Origin: UBA8337 sp038143435
GTDB taxonomy: Bacteria; Pseudomonadota; Alphaproteobacteria; RS24
Direction of reading: 5' to 3'
DNA length: 64,000 nucleotides
Assembly (NCBI GenBank): GCA_038143435.1
Contig: JAYQLX010000003.1
Location: 354,438-418,437, forward strand
A program made the translations under genes and the position numbers. Under the pieces are notes generated by a model, which worked only from the letters and a program-made list of their open reading frames with translations, did no database searches and was not told where the DNA came from. Below, piece after piece: positions 28,626 through 37,711 of this stretch. How positions within the stretch are numbered: position 1 is the first letter of the stretch; each line of letters starts with the position of its first letter.

Positions 28626-30041
28626 AACCAGCACCGTCAAAAATTCAAGACGCCCCAAAAGCATGCCGAAAGAGAGCACCCATTTGGCTTGTGTCGGTAG
28701 ACCCGCATAAGTGCCGGTCGGGCCAACCTCCGGTCCCAAGCCAGGCCCGACATTGGCAATGGCGGCGGCCGAGGCCGATAGCGCGGTGAGCGGGTCGAGC
28801 CCCATAAGGCTCAGCGCCACGGCAATGGCGGAAAATGACAAAATGAATATCAACACAAAAGCGACCACTGAATTGGCGACATCATCATCGAGCAGGCGGC
28901 CATTATAACGAATGACAATGACCCCATTGGGGCGCGTCAATTGTCGAATATAGCGCCAGCCCGCTTTGACAATGACCTGCAGGCGAAAGATTTTCAGCCC
29001 ACATGCGGTTGACCCGGCACAGCCGCCAATAAAGGTCAAAATGAAAAACAGGGCAATGGCAAACGGCCCCCAAGTGCCGTAATCAGTGGTCGCATAGCCG
29101 GTGCCGGTAAGAATGGATGTGGTATTGAAGGCGGCCGATAAAAGCGCCGGTGCTGCTTTCTGCTCGAACATGGATAATTGATAGAGCCACATGGTGATAG
29201 CGGCGATGAGGGCGAGCAAAAAGAAAGTGCGGATTTGTTCATCACGGACAAATTTGTCGAATTTGCGATTGACCAATTGCAAATAGGCGACAAAGGGCAC
29301 GGCTGACACCAGCATGAAAAATATCGCCACCATTGCAACCGGCGCGCCAAAGGCACCGAAGCTTTGATTGCGGGTAGAAAACCCGCCCGTCGCAATGGTC
29401 GTCATGGCATGGGCGACGGCATCAAACATGCCCATGCCGGCGGCCAAATAGCACAGCACGCAAGCCAGTGTGATGGCGCAATAAAGCCGCATAATGGAGC
29501 CAGCAATTTGTGCCGTGCGCGGCAGAATTTTTTCCGATGTGTCGGAGCTTTCGAGACGAAATAATTGCATGCCGCCAATATTCAGCATCGGCAGAACCGA
29601 AATCGCCATCACGATAATGCCGATGCCGCCAAACCATTGTAAAAGCGCGCGCCATAAAAGAATGCCCGGCGGTGCGCTGTCGAGATTGGTAATCACCGTG
29701 GCGCCGGTCGTTGTCAGCCCCGACATGGCTTCAAAAAATGCGTCCGTATAGCTCATATCCAATTCGCCGAAAGCGAAAGGCAGAGCGGCAAAGCCGGTCA
29801 AAGCTAGCCAAGACAGGCTGGTCAGGGTGAAAGCTTGTTTGACGGAAAGCGGCGGCAATTTTCCGCGATTGGTCAATATCAGCGCACCGGCGATAAAGCC
29901 GGTGACCAATGCGCTGGTGATGAAAACCTGCCAGTCTTTATGGCCGATTGTGGCATCGGCCATAGCCGGCAATAACATGCCGCCGGCCACCGCGCCCAAG
30001 AGTAGACCGATAATGAAAAATATGGTGCGATTGTCGCTCAT
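28596..30041 (-). CDS. trkH: TrkH family potassium uptake protein
   Basis: An intact 481-residue protein with about ten to twelve transmembrane helices. The four pore-loop repeats of the TrkH/KtrB family are visible: AMSGLTTTGATVITNLD, TTIATGGFSTRNQ, NTTSILTGTGYATTDYGTWG and ANVGPGLGPEVGPTGTYAGL. TrkH takes up potassium with the cytosolic NAD-binding TrkA, which is not in this window. The ATG at 30041 is preferred to the GTG three bases upstream. The gene follows apaG by only 3 bp, so both share a transcript. Its 3' end overlaps the RND pump gene by 30 bp, tail to tail. Confidence 0.93.
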   Translation of the reverse strand: MSDNRTIFFIIGLLLGAVAGGMLLPAMADATIGHKDWQVFITSALVTGFIAGALILTNRGKLPPLSVKQAFTLTSLSWLALTGFAALPFAFGELDMSYTDAFFEAMSGLTTTGATVITNLDSAPPGILLWRALLQWFGGIGIIVMAISVLPMLNIGGMQLFRLESSDTSEKILPRTAQIAGSIMRLYCAITLACVLCYLAAGMGMFDAVAHAMTTIATGGFSTRNQSFGAFGAPVAMVAIFFMLVSAVPFVAYLQLVNRKFDKFVRDEQIRTFFLLALIAAITMWLYQLSMFEQKAAPALLSAAFNTTSILTGTGYATTDYGTWGPFAIALFFILTFIGGCAGSTACGLKIFRLQVIVKAGWRYIRQLTRPNGVIVIRYNGRLLDDDVANSVVAFVLIFILSFSAIAVALSLMGLDPLTALSASAAAIANVGPGLGPEVGPTGTYAGLPTQAKWVLSFGMLLGRLEFLTVLVLFAPSFWRR

Positions 30042-30044
30042 CAC

Positions 30045-30437
30045 TCAATTTATGTTCCCGCTTTCGTGCGGGCTGTCCAGTGAAAAAGCCGGAACGTCAA
30101 TATCAAATTTTTCGCCGGCCTGCGTTTGCATGCCGTAGCTGCCGCGCATAAAGCCTGAGGCGGTTGATAAGGGCGTGCCGGAAGAATAGGTAAAATGACC
30201 GCCCGGCTCAAGCACAGGCTGTTCGCCGACCACGCCGTCGCCGCGCACTTCGTGCAAACGCCCTTGCGAATCGGTAATTTGCCAATGGCGGGTCAATAAT
30301 TGCACCGTCTCATCGCCGTGATTTTCAATGGTGATGCGATAAGCCCAGACAAAATATTGCTCATCCGGATCGCTATCGCCTTCCAGAAAACGGGTTTCCA
30401 CGGAAACCGCAATATGACGGGTGATTGCCTGTTGCAT
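30045..30437 (-). CDS. apaG: Co2+/Mg2+ efflux protein ApaG
   Basis: A 130-residue beta-sandwich protein. MQQAITRHIAVSVETRFLEG is the family N-terminus, YFVWAYRITIENHGDETVQL the core strand pair, then LTRHWQITDSQGRLHEVRGD and GVVGEQPVLEPGGHFTYSSG with TPLSTASGFMRGSYGMQ, all hallmark ApaG blocks. Start at 30437 is fixed by family length although the frame extends upstream. The biochemical role is poorly settled; cobalt/magnesium sensitivity phenotypes gave the name. It lies 28 bp downstream of metZ, a known alphaproteobacterial order. Confidence 0.93.
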   Translation of the reverse strand: MQQAITRHIAVSVETRFLEGDSDPDEQYFVWAYRITIENHGDETVQLLTRHWQITDSQGRLHEVRGDGVVGEQPVLEPGGHFTYSSGTPLSTASGFMRGSYGMQTQAGEKFDIDVPAFSLDSPHESGNIN

Positions 30438-30465
30438 ATGCCGAACGATACCCCAGTTCGAAACC

Positions 30466-31653
30466 CTATGCCAATTTCGCCAATGCTTGCTCGAAATCGT
30501 CAAGCAAATCGGCCGCATCCTCAAGCCCGACAGAGACGCGCAATGTCCCTGGCCCTATGGCCAGCTTGGCTTTTGCGTCATCGCTTAATTTGGCATGGGT
30601 GGTGGTGGCCGGGTGGGTAATCAAGGTTTTGGCATCGCCGAGATTATTGGAGATATGCGCAATCTCGAGGCTGTTGGCCAATGTGAACGCATCGGCCTTG
30701 CCGCCTTTTACGTCAAAAGCAATCAGGTTGGAGCCGCGCGTCATTTGCTTTTGCGCCAGCTCAAATTGCGGATGGCTGTGATGGCCGGGATAATAAACCC
30801 GTTCGATTTTGTCATGCGCGACCAGCATGTCGGTCAATTTTTCAGCATTGTCGCAATGGCGGTCAACCCGCATATGCAATGTTTCCAACGCTTTCAGCAT
30901 GACCCATGCGTTAAACGGCGCGAGGCTGGGGCCGGTCTGGCGGATGAAATTGGCCAGCTCATTTTTGATATAATCGCTATCGCCCAAAACAATGCCGCCA
31001 AGACAGCGTCCTTGCCCGTCAATATGTTTGGTCGCCGAATAAATGGTGATGTCGGCGCCCAAAGCCATCGGCTTTTGCAAAACCGGTGTGGCGAACACAT
31101 TATCGACAACCAAGCGGCAGCCGTGATTATGGGCAATATCGGCAACCGCCTGAATGTCGATGATTTCCAATACCGGGTTGGACGGAGTTTCCAAAAACAG
31201 CAATTTGGTTTCCGGGCGCAGGGCCGCTTGCCAGGCTTCAAGGTCGCGCCCGTCCACCAAAGTGCAGGCAACGCCGAAACGCGGCATTAAGGTTTCCACC
31301 ACATAGCGGCACGAGCCGAACAAAGCGCGCGCTGCAACAATATGGTCGCCTGCTTGCAATTGGCTCATCATGCAAGCCGTGACCGCGGCCATGCCGGTGG
31401 CGGTGGCGCGCGCATCTTGCGCCCCTTCAAGCGCCATCATGCGCTCTTCAAAAGCGCGCACGGTCGGATTGCCGAAGCGCGAATAAATATAGCCGTCTTC
31501 TTCTTCCTTAAAGCGTGCTTCCGCTTGCTCGGCGCTGTCATAAACATAGCCCGAGGTGAGATAAAGCGCTTCCGCCGTCTCGCCAAAGGGCGAGCGTTCT
31601 TGTCCTTCATGCACCATGCGCGTCTGCGCCTGCCAGTTTTTTGCGTCGGTCAT
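30466..31653 (-). CDS. metZ: O-succinylhomoserine sulfhydrylase
   Basis: A 395-residue Cys/Met-metabolism PLP enzyme that makes homocysteine directly from O-succinylhomoserine and sulfide. Key blocks: SGYVYDSAEQAEARF at the N-terminus, YSRFGNPTVRAFEERMMALE, the PLP lysine K209 in YSATKHIDGQGRCLGG, and SNLIAFDVKGG. The closing part ISNNLGDAKTLITHPATTTH plus LRVSVGLEDAADLLDDFEQA is typical of MetZ/MetB. The frame is intact, with AGGAGAAGG before the ATG. It is controlled by the SAM-II riboswitch upstream, which fits a methionine enzyme. The enzyme could be MetB-like, but alphaproteobacterial context and riboswitch favour MetZ. Confidence 0.92.
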   Translation of the reverse strand: MTDAKNWQAQTRMVHEGQERSPFGETAEALYLTSGYVYDSAEQAEARFKEEEDGYIYSRFGNPTVRAFEERMMALEGAQDARATATGMAAVTACMMSQLQAGDHIVAARALFGSCRYVVETLMPRFGVACTLVDGRDLEAWQAALRPETKLLFLETPSNPVLEIIDIQAVADIAHNHGCRLVVDNVFATPVLQKPMALGADITIYSATKHIDGQGRCLGGIVLGDSDYIKNELANFIRQTGPSLAPFNAWVMLKALETLHMRVDRHCDNAEKLTDMLVAHDKIERVYYPGHHSHPQFELAQKQMTRGSNLIAFDVKGGKADAFTLANSLEIAHISNNLGDAKTLITHPATTTHAKLSDDAKAKLAIGPGTLRVSVGLEDAADLLDDFEQALAKLA

Positions 31654-31688
31654 GACCTTCTCCTGCGTGACCCGTCTTGCGCCGGCAT

Positions 31689-31722
31689 AAAAAAACCGAC
31701 CATAGGGCCGGGTCCATCCGGC
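31689..31722 (-). terminator. Terminator/antiterminator pair of the metZ riboswitch
   Basis: On the minus strand GCCGG (31722-31718) can pair with CCGGC (31711-31707) to form an antiterminator, or CCGGCC (31711-31706) can pair with GGTCGG (31701-31696), a 6-bp stem with loop CTAT followed by seven T (31695-31689), to form a terminator. The two hairpins share bases and exclude each other. Confidence 0.8.
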
Positions 31723-31776
31723 AGTTTTAGCTGTTTATTTAACGAGGCCGCAAGCCAGCCGGCTCAAATCACCTCA
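31718..31776 (-). ncRNA. SAM-II riboswitch aptamer
   Basis: The minus strand reads GAGGTGATTTGAGCCGGC, then GCTTGCGGCCTCGTTAAAT and AACAGCTAAAACTGCCGG, matching the SAM-II (metA-type) consensus of alphaproteobacteria: the P1 arms GAGG and CCTC, the conserved GTGATTTG, CTTGC, GTTAAA and GCTAAAA elements, and a pseudoknot between CCGGC in the P1 loop (31762-31758) and GCCGG at the 3' end (31722-31718). SAM binding stabilises the pseudoknot and shuts off metZ. Known class; this identification is from consensus memory. Confidence 0.92.
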
Positions 31777-31900
31777 ATTGGGGAGAACATGTCGAAAAAC
31801 TTGCGCCCCGTCAAGACATTACGTCAAGACATGATGATGATTTGCGCGTAAACTCGCCCCATGTTTAAGATTCGTCACAGCACTCGAAAGCGGCGCAGCC

Positions 31901-33083
31901 ATGCGTGAGGCGGCAGAAACCGGGGCGTTGTTTCCCGATGAGGGGCGCCAAGAACCGGTCATGGCCAAAGGCCAGACCCATGCGGTCGGCATTTTGCCGG
32001 CGCATGGCATTCAAAATATGGTGCGCGAAAAACAAATCTGGGCAACCGGCGGTGTGCTGGATGACCAAATTCAACCGGCCAGTCTCGATTTGCGCCTCGG
32101 CGATATCGCCTATCGCATTCGCGCCAGCTTTTCTGCCCGGCGAAAAAGGCACGGTGGCCGATAAGTTGGCGGCGCGCGCTTATCACAAAATCGATCTGTC
32201 GCATGGCGCGGTTTTGGAAACCGGCTGCGTGTATTTGGTGCCGCTTATGGAGGCGGTCAGCCTGCCTGAGCGCACGACCGGCTTTGCCAATCCGAAAAGT
32301 TCAACCGGACGCATTGATGTTTTCACCCGCCTGATTACCGATTTCGGCACTGAATTTGACAAAGTGCCGGCTGGCTATAAAGGGCATTTATATTTGGAAG
32401 TCAGCCCGCGCACGTTTCCGATATTGGTGCGCGAGGGCTCGCGCCTGTCGCAATTGCGCTTTCGCCGCGGCGCACCGGCACATAATGATGCCGAGTTAAA
32501 GCGTCTGCATGAAGAAACCGGACTGGTCGATGGGACGGCCAATATTGATGGTGGCTTGGGTGTGTCGATTGACCTTTTTGGCGACAGCAAAACCGGTCTT
32601 GTCGGTTGGCGCGGCAAACGCCATGCCGGTCTCATTGATGTCGACAAGCCCGGGCTTTTGCCGATTGCGCAATATTGGGAGCCGGTTTATCGCGATGCCG
32701 GCAATGAGATTATTCTCGATCCGGATGAGTTTTATATTCTGGCCTCGCGCGAGGCGGTCACCATACCGCCGACCCATGCCGCCGAAATGGTGCCGTTCAA
32801 TCCGCTGGTCGGTGAGTTTCGTGTGCATTATGCCGGTTTTTTTGACCCCGGTTTCGGCGCATCTGAAGCGGGCGGAAAGGGGCCTGACGGCAAGGGCGGT
32901 GCGCGTGCCGTATTGGAAGTGCGCTCGCGCGAAGTGCCGTTTATTTTAGAGCATGGGCAGATTATCGGGCGGCTGGTCTATGAGCGCCTGACCGATGTGC
33001 CGCAAATGCTTTACGGCGAAGGCCTCAATTCAAATTATCAGGCGCAAGGGCTGAAACTGTCCAAGCATTTCAAGCAGGGTTAG
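31901..33083 (+). CDS. dcd: 2'-deoxycytidine 5'-triphosphate deaminase (long form), frameshifted
   Basis: Supplies dUTP for dTMP synthesis by deaminating dCTP. This is the long, two-domain alphaproteobacterial type (about 390 residues). The N-terminal part reads ATGGVLDDQIQPASLDLRLG, equivalent to the nucleotide-binding QPASVDL motif; after a shift near 32130 it continues AYHKIDLSHGAVLETGCVYL, FANPKSSTGRIDVFTRLITD and RLSQLRFRRGAPAHNDAELK. The second domain repeats the fold with LEVRSREVPFILEHGQIIGR. The start at 31901 is the best in-frame ATG; its ribosome site is weak. Divergent from metZ. Confidence 0.85.
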
Positions 33084-33093
33084 GACTAAACCC

Positions 33094-34256
33094 ATGCCGC
33101 GCCGTTTGTCGGATTGTCACAATGTCGAAGATTTGCGCGATTTGGCGCGCCGCCGCCTGCCCGGGCCGATTTTCCATTATATTGATGGGGCGGCCGATGA
33201 TGAGGTGACCTATCGGCGCAATAGCGAAGCCTATGAGGCGGTCGATTTGGTACCCAATATTTTGGGCGGGGTGGCCGAGATTGATATGTCGGTTGAGGTG
33301 ATGGGGGCAAAATTGGATATGCCGCTCTTTTGTTCGCCGACCGCTTTGCAGCGTCTGTTTCATCATGAGGGAGAGCGCGCCGTGGCGCGCGCGGCTGAAA
33401 AATTCGGCACTTTGTTCGGCGTGTCATCATTGGGCACGGTTTCTCTGGCCGAAATCGGCACGCTCATCAGTACGCCGAAAATGTTTCAATTTTATTTTCA
33501 CAAAGACCGCGCGCTCAATGCAGCCATGTTGGATATGGCCAAAGCGGCCAATTTTGAAATTTTGACACTGACGGTGGATACCATTACCGGCGGCAATCGC
33601 GAGCGCGATTTGCGCACCGGTTTCACCACGCCGCCGCGTTTGACCCCGTCCAGTATTTGGCAATTTGCCAGCAAACCAAGCTGGGCGCTGAACTATTTTC
33701 TGCGTTCAAAATTCGAATTGTCGCAATTGAAAGACCATGTCGGCGAAGGCTCGAATATTGCCATTTCGGTCGGCGATTATTTTTCGACCATGCTCGACCA
33801 AAATATGAATTGGGATGATGCAGCCGATTTGCGCGCCGCTTGGGGTGGCACATTTTGCCTGAAGGGCGTGATGAGCGCCGCCGATGCGCGCCGCGCCGTG
33901 AATATGGGTGCCGATGCGATTATGGTTTCCAATCATGGCGGACGGCAATTGGATGGCGGGCGCTCGCCATTTGATCAATTGGAAGAGATCCTCGCTGAGG
34001 TCGGCGGCGAGATTGAGGTGATTTGCGATGGCGGTATTCGCCGCGGCACGCATATTTTGAAAGCGATGGCGCTGGGCGCGACCGCATGTTCGGGCGGGCG
34101 GCTTTATCTATATGCGCTGGCTGCTAGCGGTCAGGCCGGGGTTGAAAAAACCTGATGAGCAATTTGAAAAGCGAGATTGAGCGCGACATGAAATTAATGG
34201 GCGTGTCATCGCTCAGCCAGCTGACCCCCGATATGGTGCGTCGCCGCCAGGTTTAG
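33094..34256 (+). CDS. lldD: FMN-dependent alpha-hydroxy acid oxidase/dehydrogenase, frameshifted at 3' end
   Basis: Family of L-lactate dehydrogenases and glycolate oxidases, oxidising 2-hydroxy acids with FMN. The barrel starts NVEDLRDLARRRLPGPIFHY, then FCSPTALQRLFHHEGERAVA, GVSSLGTVSLAEIG, and the catalytic His-Arg motif MVSNHGGRQLDGGRSPFDQL. GTHILKAMALGATACSGGRL closes the phosphate site. The A6 run at 34145-34150 should probably be A7; corrected, the end reads NLMSNLKSEIERDMKLMGVS and stops at 34256. About 387 residues. It starts 10 bp after dcd, probably in one transcript. lldD is a family name; the true substrate may be another hydroxy acid. Confidence 0.82.
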
Positions 34257-34422
34257 ATTTTCCGCTCATGGGGATGGTGGCGTGATTTGAGCCACCCTAA
34301 TCGCCCAAATCATCAATAACTTCAACCTCTGCAGGTTCGCGCAGCAAAGCCAGTAGCTCCGCAAAGATCTAAGTCGGAAAAATTACTCGCTCAAAATGGC
34401 CAGGCCTCAGCCTTGTTCCCTT

Positions 34423-35211
34423 CTATTGTTTGAATGGATGTGAGAGTGCAGCCAAGAAATTGTCATTTTCGGCTTCCGCCAGTCCCAATTCAATGACCTC
34501 ATGCGCTTGCGCGGGGCGGCTTTGATAAGTGCCGAAAAGGCGATCCCAGACAGATAAAAAGAAGCCGTAATTCATCCGGCTTTCTTGTGGTGTGCGTGAA
34601 TGATGCAAGCGATGCATATCGGGCGTGACAATGAGGTTTTGCAGCCAGCCGTCGACCCGCCCCAGCCGCCAATTGGCGTGATTGAATAGAGACGCGCCAT
34701 TGAGCAGGATTTCAAAACAAATCACCGCCAAAGCTGGCGCGCCGATAAGCAGCACGGCGGCCGCTTTAATACCCGTGCTGATGAGCGCCTCGCCCGGATG
34801 AAAGCGCAAGCCGGAGGTAACATTAAGTGTGCGGTCGCTATGATGGGCGCCGTGCCAGCGCCATAAAAACGGGATTTCGTGAAACAGCCGATGGTGCCAA
34901 TAGAGCACCAAATCAAGCAAGATGAGGCTGGCCGGAAAGACCAGCCAATCAGGGGCATAAACGAGGCCGAGCAAGCCACCGCCCGCATTCCAATAAGCCA
35001 GTGCCGCCAATCCGCCCGGCACGATGAGCCGCACCAAGCCGCCATTAATAATGCCAATAAAAAGATTGCCTGCCGCATGGCCGAGGGCGATATTTTGCCG
35101 TCGTCGCGGCAAGGCGCGTTCCAGCCCGAAAAACACGACCAAGAGCGTCAGCATAATGCCGCCGCGCAATGCCGCTTCATGGGCGTTTATGAAAGCGGCA
35201 AACTCAGCCAT
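34423..35211 (-). CDS. Sterol desaturase/fatty acid hydroxylase family protein
   Basis: A membrane-bound di-iron enzyme with eight-histidine signature: HHRLFHEIPFLWRWHGAHHS (first two clusters), FHPGEAL, HANWRLGRVDGWLQNL and HRLHHSRTPQESRMNYGFFL. Three or four hydrophobic helices precede them. Family members hydroxylate or desaturate sterols, fatty acids, carotenoids or hopanoids; the substrate is unknown. A start at 35211 is preferred over the frame's first start at 35259, because it overlaps the end of the TerB-like gene by only 8 bp. The frame is intact. Confidence 0.88.
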   Translation of the reverse strand: MAEFAAFINAHEAALRGGIMLTLLVVFFGLERALPRRRQNIALGHAAGNLFIGIINGGLVRLIVPGGLAALAYWNAGGGLLGLVYAPDWLVFPASLILLDLVLYWHHRLFHEIPFLWRWHGAHHSDRTLNVTSGLRFHPGEALISTGIKAAAVLLIGAPALAVICFEILLNGASLFNHANWRLGRVDGWLQNLIVTPDMHRLHHSRTPQESRMNYGFFLSVWDRLFGTYQSRPAQAHEVIELGLAEAENDNFLAALSHPFKQ

Positions 35212-35633
35212 CGCCGTCACCGGTAAGGGGTGCGGCGCGTGCTTGTGCGGCGCGGTCAAAAGCGGCGCGGCTCAAGCGGTCAAGGGCCAGCGTCTCGCCC
35301 AAGCGCTCGAGAAGGCGCATTTCTTCCGGCGAGACATTGCCGTTTTGCGCGATGAAATCGGCGCATAGCATATAGACAGTGGCGCTTTGCTTGTCCGACA
35401 GGCTGGCCGCGACAATTTCCAATAAAGTGTCCAAGCCTTCTGCTGCACCGACGATGTCGCGGGTCACCGCCAAAGCGGCATCGCGCGGCGCATCGGCCAA
35501 TGAGGCGTGCCGGTCGAGAAAGGCGTGCAATGCCGCATCGTCGCAGCCGGCCAATTTTTGCGCCACGCAAAGCGCTGCCATCGCCGCCTCTTGCGGTGAA
35601 AATTTTGCGCCGGGTGATTGATTTATTGCTCAT
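35204..35633 (-). CDS. TerB-like (tellurite resistance TerB family) protein, frameshifted near start
   Basis: An all-alpha protein of about 140 residues. An ATG at 35633 begins MSNKSI, and after a shift near 35610 the frame reads AKFSPQEAAMAALCVAQKL, then DAALAVTRDIVGAAEGLDTL, DKQSATVYMLCADFIAQNGN and VSPEEMRLLERLGETLALDR. The final D-N/Q-G-x-VSPEE segment is the metal-binding type loop of TerB domains. Members are linked to metal or stress responses, and this name does not imply tellurite resistance. Its stop overlaps the hydroxylase start. Confidence 0.7.
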
Positions 35634-35757
35634 GCCCGATATATGACCGCGACCGGCGCGCTTGGCAAGCGCACAAAAAGCCGAGCCGCGCAAATTAATT
35701 TTGCGCCTTGATTTTGTGAGGCGGGCTGATAGTTTCCGACGCAATAGAGGAACTGTC

Positions 35758-37339
35758 ATGTCAATGCGCGAAACGGCCAATTTATCAAAAGCCTGGGTGT
35801 TTGAAGAAGCCCGCAAAGTGGTGGCGCGCGCCGAAAAGCTCGGCCGCGATGAGGTGATATTCGAAACTGGCTATGGCCCGTCCGGCCTGCCGCATATCGG
35901 CACTTTCGGTGAAGTGGCGCGCACCACAATGGTGCGCCAAGCCTTTCACTTACTGGCGCCGGAGAAGAAAAGCCGCTTGATTTGCTTTTCCGATGATATG
36001 GACGGCTTGCGCAAAGTGCCCGACAATATTCCCAATGGCGATTTATTGGCTGAGCATCTCGAAAAGCCGCTGACCGCCGTGCCTGACCCGTTTGAAAAAT
36101 ATGACAGTTTTGCGCATCACAATAATGCGCGGCTGCAAGCCTTTCTCGACAGTTTCGGCTTTGATTATGAATTTGTCTCGGCCACGGCGCATTATCAAAG
36201 CGGTGCGTTTGACGCGACTTTGTTGAAAGTGCTGGAAAACTATCAGGCTGTTCAAGACATTATCTTGCCGAGTTTGGGCGAAGAACGCCGCCAGACCTAT
36301 TCGCCGTTTTTGCCCATTTGTCCGACCAGCGGCAAAGTCTTGATGGTGGCGATTGAGCCGGTCGATGTGGCGGCCGGAGCTTATGCGTTACAAACATCCT
36401 GATAGCGGCGCTGACATGGAAACGCGTGTGACAGGCGGGGCGTGCAAGTTGCAATGGAAAGCCGATTGGGCGATGCGCTGGGCGGCCCTTGAGGTCGATT
36501 ATGAAATGGCCGGTAAGGATTTGTCGGAATCGGTCAAATTATCGTCACGCATCACCAAAGCGCTGGGCCATACCCCACCCGAGGGCTTTTCCTACGAGCT
36601 TTTCCTCGATGAAAACGGCGAAAAAATATCCAAGTCAAAAGGCAATGGGCTGACCATTGAGGAATGGTTGACCTATGCGCCGCAAGAAAGCCTGTCGCTT
36701 TATATGTTCCAAGCGCCGCGCAAAGCCAAACGGCTTTACTTTGATGTGATCCCGAAAGCGGTCGATGAATATGTCACTTTTGTCGATAAATTTGCCGCAA
36801 TGGATGAGGCGCAAAAACTGACCAATCCGGCTTTTCATATCCACAATGGCGATGTGCCGCAAAGTGCTTCGCCGGTCTCTTTCGCGCTTTTGCTCAATCT
36901 GGTGTCGGCTTCCAATGCCGAAAACAAGGATGTGCTATGGGGCTTTATCGACACTTATGCGTCGGGCACGACGGCGGAGACGCATCCGTTTCTCGATCGC
37001 CTGACCGATTATGCTTTGGCCTATTATCGAGATTTTGTCGCGCCCAATAAAACTTATCGTGCCGCCAGTGAGGCGGAAAAAACCGCTCTCGATGATTTGC
37101 TGGCGCGCCTTGAAGCGCTGCCCCAAAATGCGGATGGTGAAACCATTCAGACGGAAGTTTATGCCACCGGCATGGCGCATTTTGAAGAAAATTTGCGCGG
37201 CTGGTTTCAAACGCTTTATGAAATTCTTTTGGGGCAAAGCCAGGGCCCGCGCTTTGGTTCTTTTGCCGCGCTTTACGGCTTAGAAAAAACCTGTGCGCTT
37301 ATCGCGGCGGGTCGTGACGGCAAATTGCTGTCGGCTTAG
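35758..37339 (+). CDS. lysK: Class I lysyl-tRNA synthetase, frameshifted
   Basis: Charges tRNA-Lys using a class I catalytic domain, the form found in many alphaproteobacteria and archaea. The HIGH-type motif is GPSGLPHIGTFGE (residues 40-52), followed by FSDDMDGLRKVPDNIPNG and ATAHYQSGAFDATLLKVLEN. A shift near 36380 leads into HPDSGADMETRVTGGACKLQ, DYEMAGKDLSESVKL, and the KMSKS-type loop NGEKISKSKGNG. The C-terminal alpha-helical anticodon-binding part is normal. About 527 residues. Sole gene of its strand block, with GAGGAACTG before the start. The frameshift in an essential enzyme argues for a sequencing error. Confidence 0.95.
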
Positions 37340-37360
37340 GAATCCTGCTATCTCTGCTTT

Positions 37361-37711
37361 ATGGGGCAGATGATTTACAAAATCTTGACCGTTGAGGCCG
37401 ATGCGCAATTGCAGCGCGATGCCAGCCTTACGCCCGCGGGTATTGATGCGGCTGACGGCTATATCCATTTTTCCGATGCCGCGCAATTGGAGGCGACTTT
37501 GGATGCGCATTATCACGGCCATGATGATTTGATGATTTTGGCAGTGGACGCAGCGGCTTGCGGCGCGGCCTTGCGCTGGGAGCCATCGCGTGACGGGGTG
37601 CTGTTTCCGCATCTTTATGGGCCGCTTAAGGAAGATATGGTGGGTGTGCGGTTCATGCTAAATGCGGCGCGCGACGGTCTGAGCGCTTTTTTAAATGGAG
37701 CGGCAGCATGA
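37361..37711 (+). CDS. DUF952 domain-containing protein
   Basis: A 116-residue protein, MGQMIYKILTVEADAQLQRD, with the DUF952 core GYIHFSDAAQLEATLDAHYH and LRWEPSRDGVLFPHLYGPL. The family resembles the fold of ADP-ribose/glutathione transferase-like small enzymes, with a conserved His-Phe-Ser motif, but no function is established. It begins 21 bp after lysK and its stop overlaps the pyrD start by ATGA, giving a DUF952-pyrD-arsC operon, an order seen in alphaproteobacteria. Confidence 0.88.
   Translation: MGQMIYKILTVEADAQLQRDASLTPAGIDAADGYIHFSDAAQLEATLDAHYHGHDDLMILAVDAAACGAALRWEPSRDGVLFPHLYGPLKEDMVGVRFMLNAARDGLSAFLNGAAA

Noticed and set aside
31789..31851. Twenty-codon frame starting ATGTCGAAAAAC with a GGGGAG in front, between metZ and dcd
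   Set aside because: It lies over the opposite-strand metZ promoter (two TTGACG elements at the minus strand in a direct repeat), so the signal is better explained as promoter sequence.
34305..34385. Minus-strand tail reading AELLALLREPAEVEVIDDLGD, looks like the end of a gene
   Set aside because: A stop lies just upstream in frame, no start or continuation was found. May be a remnant but too short to call.
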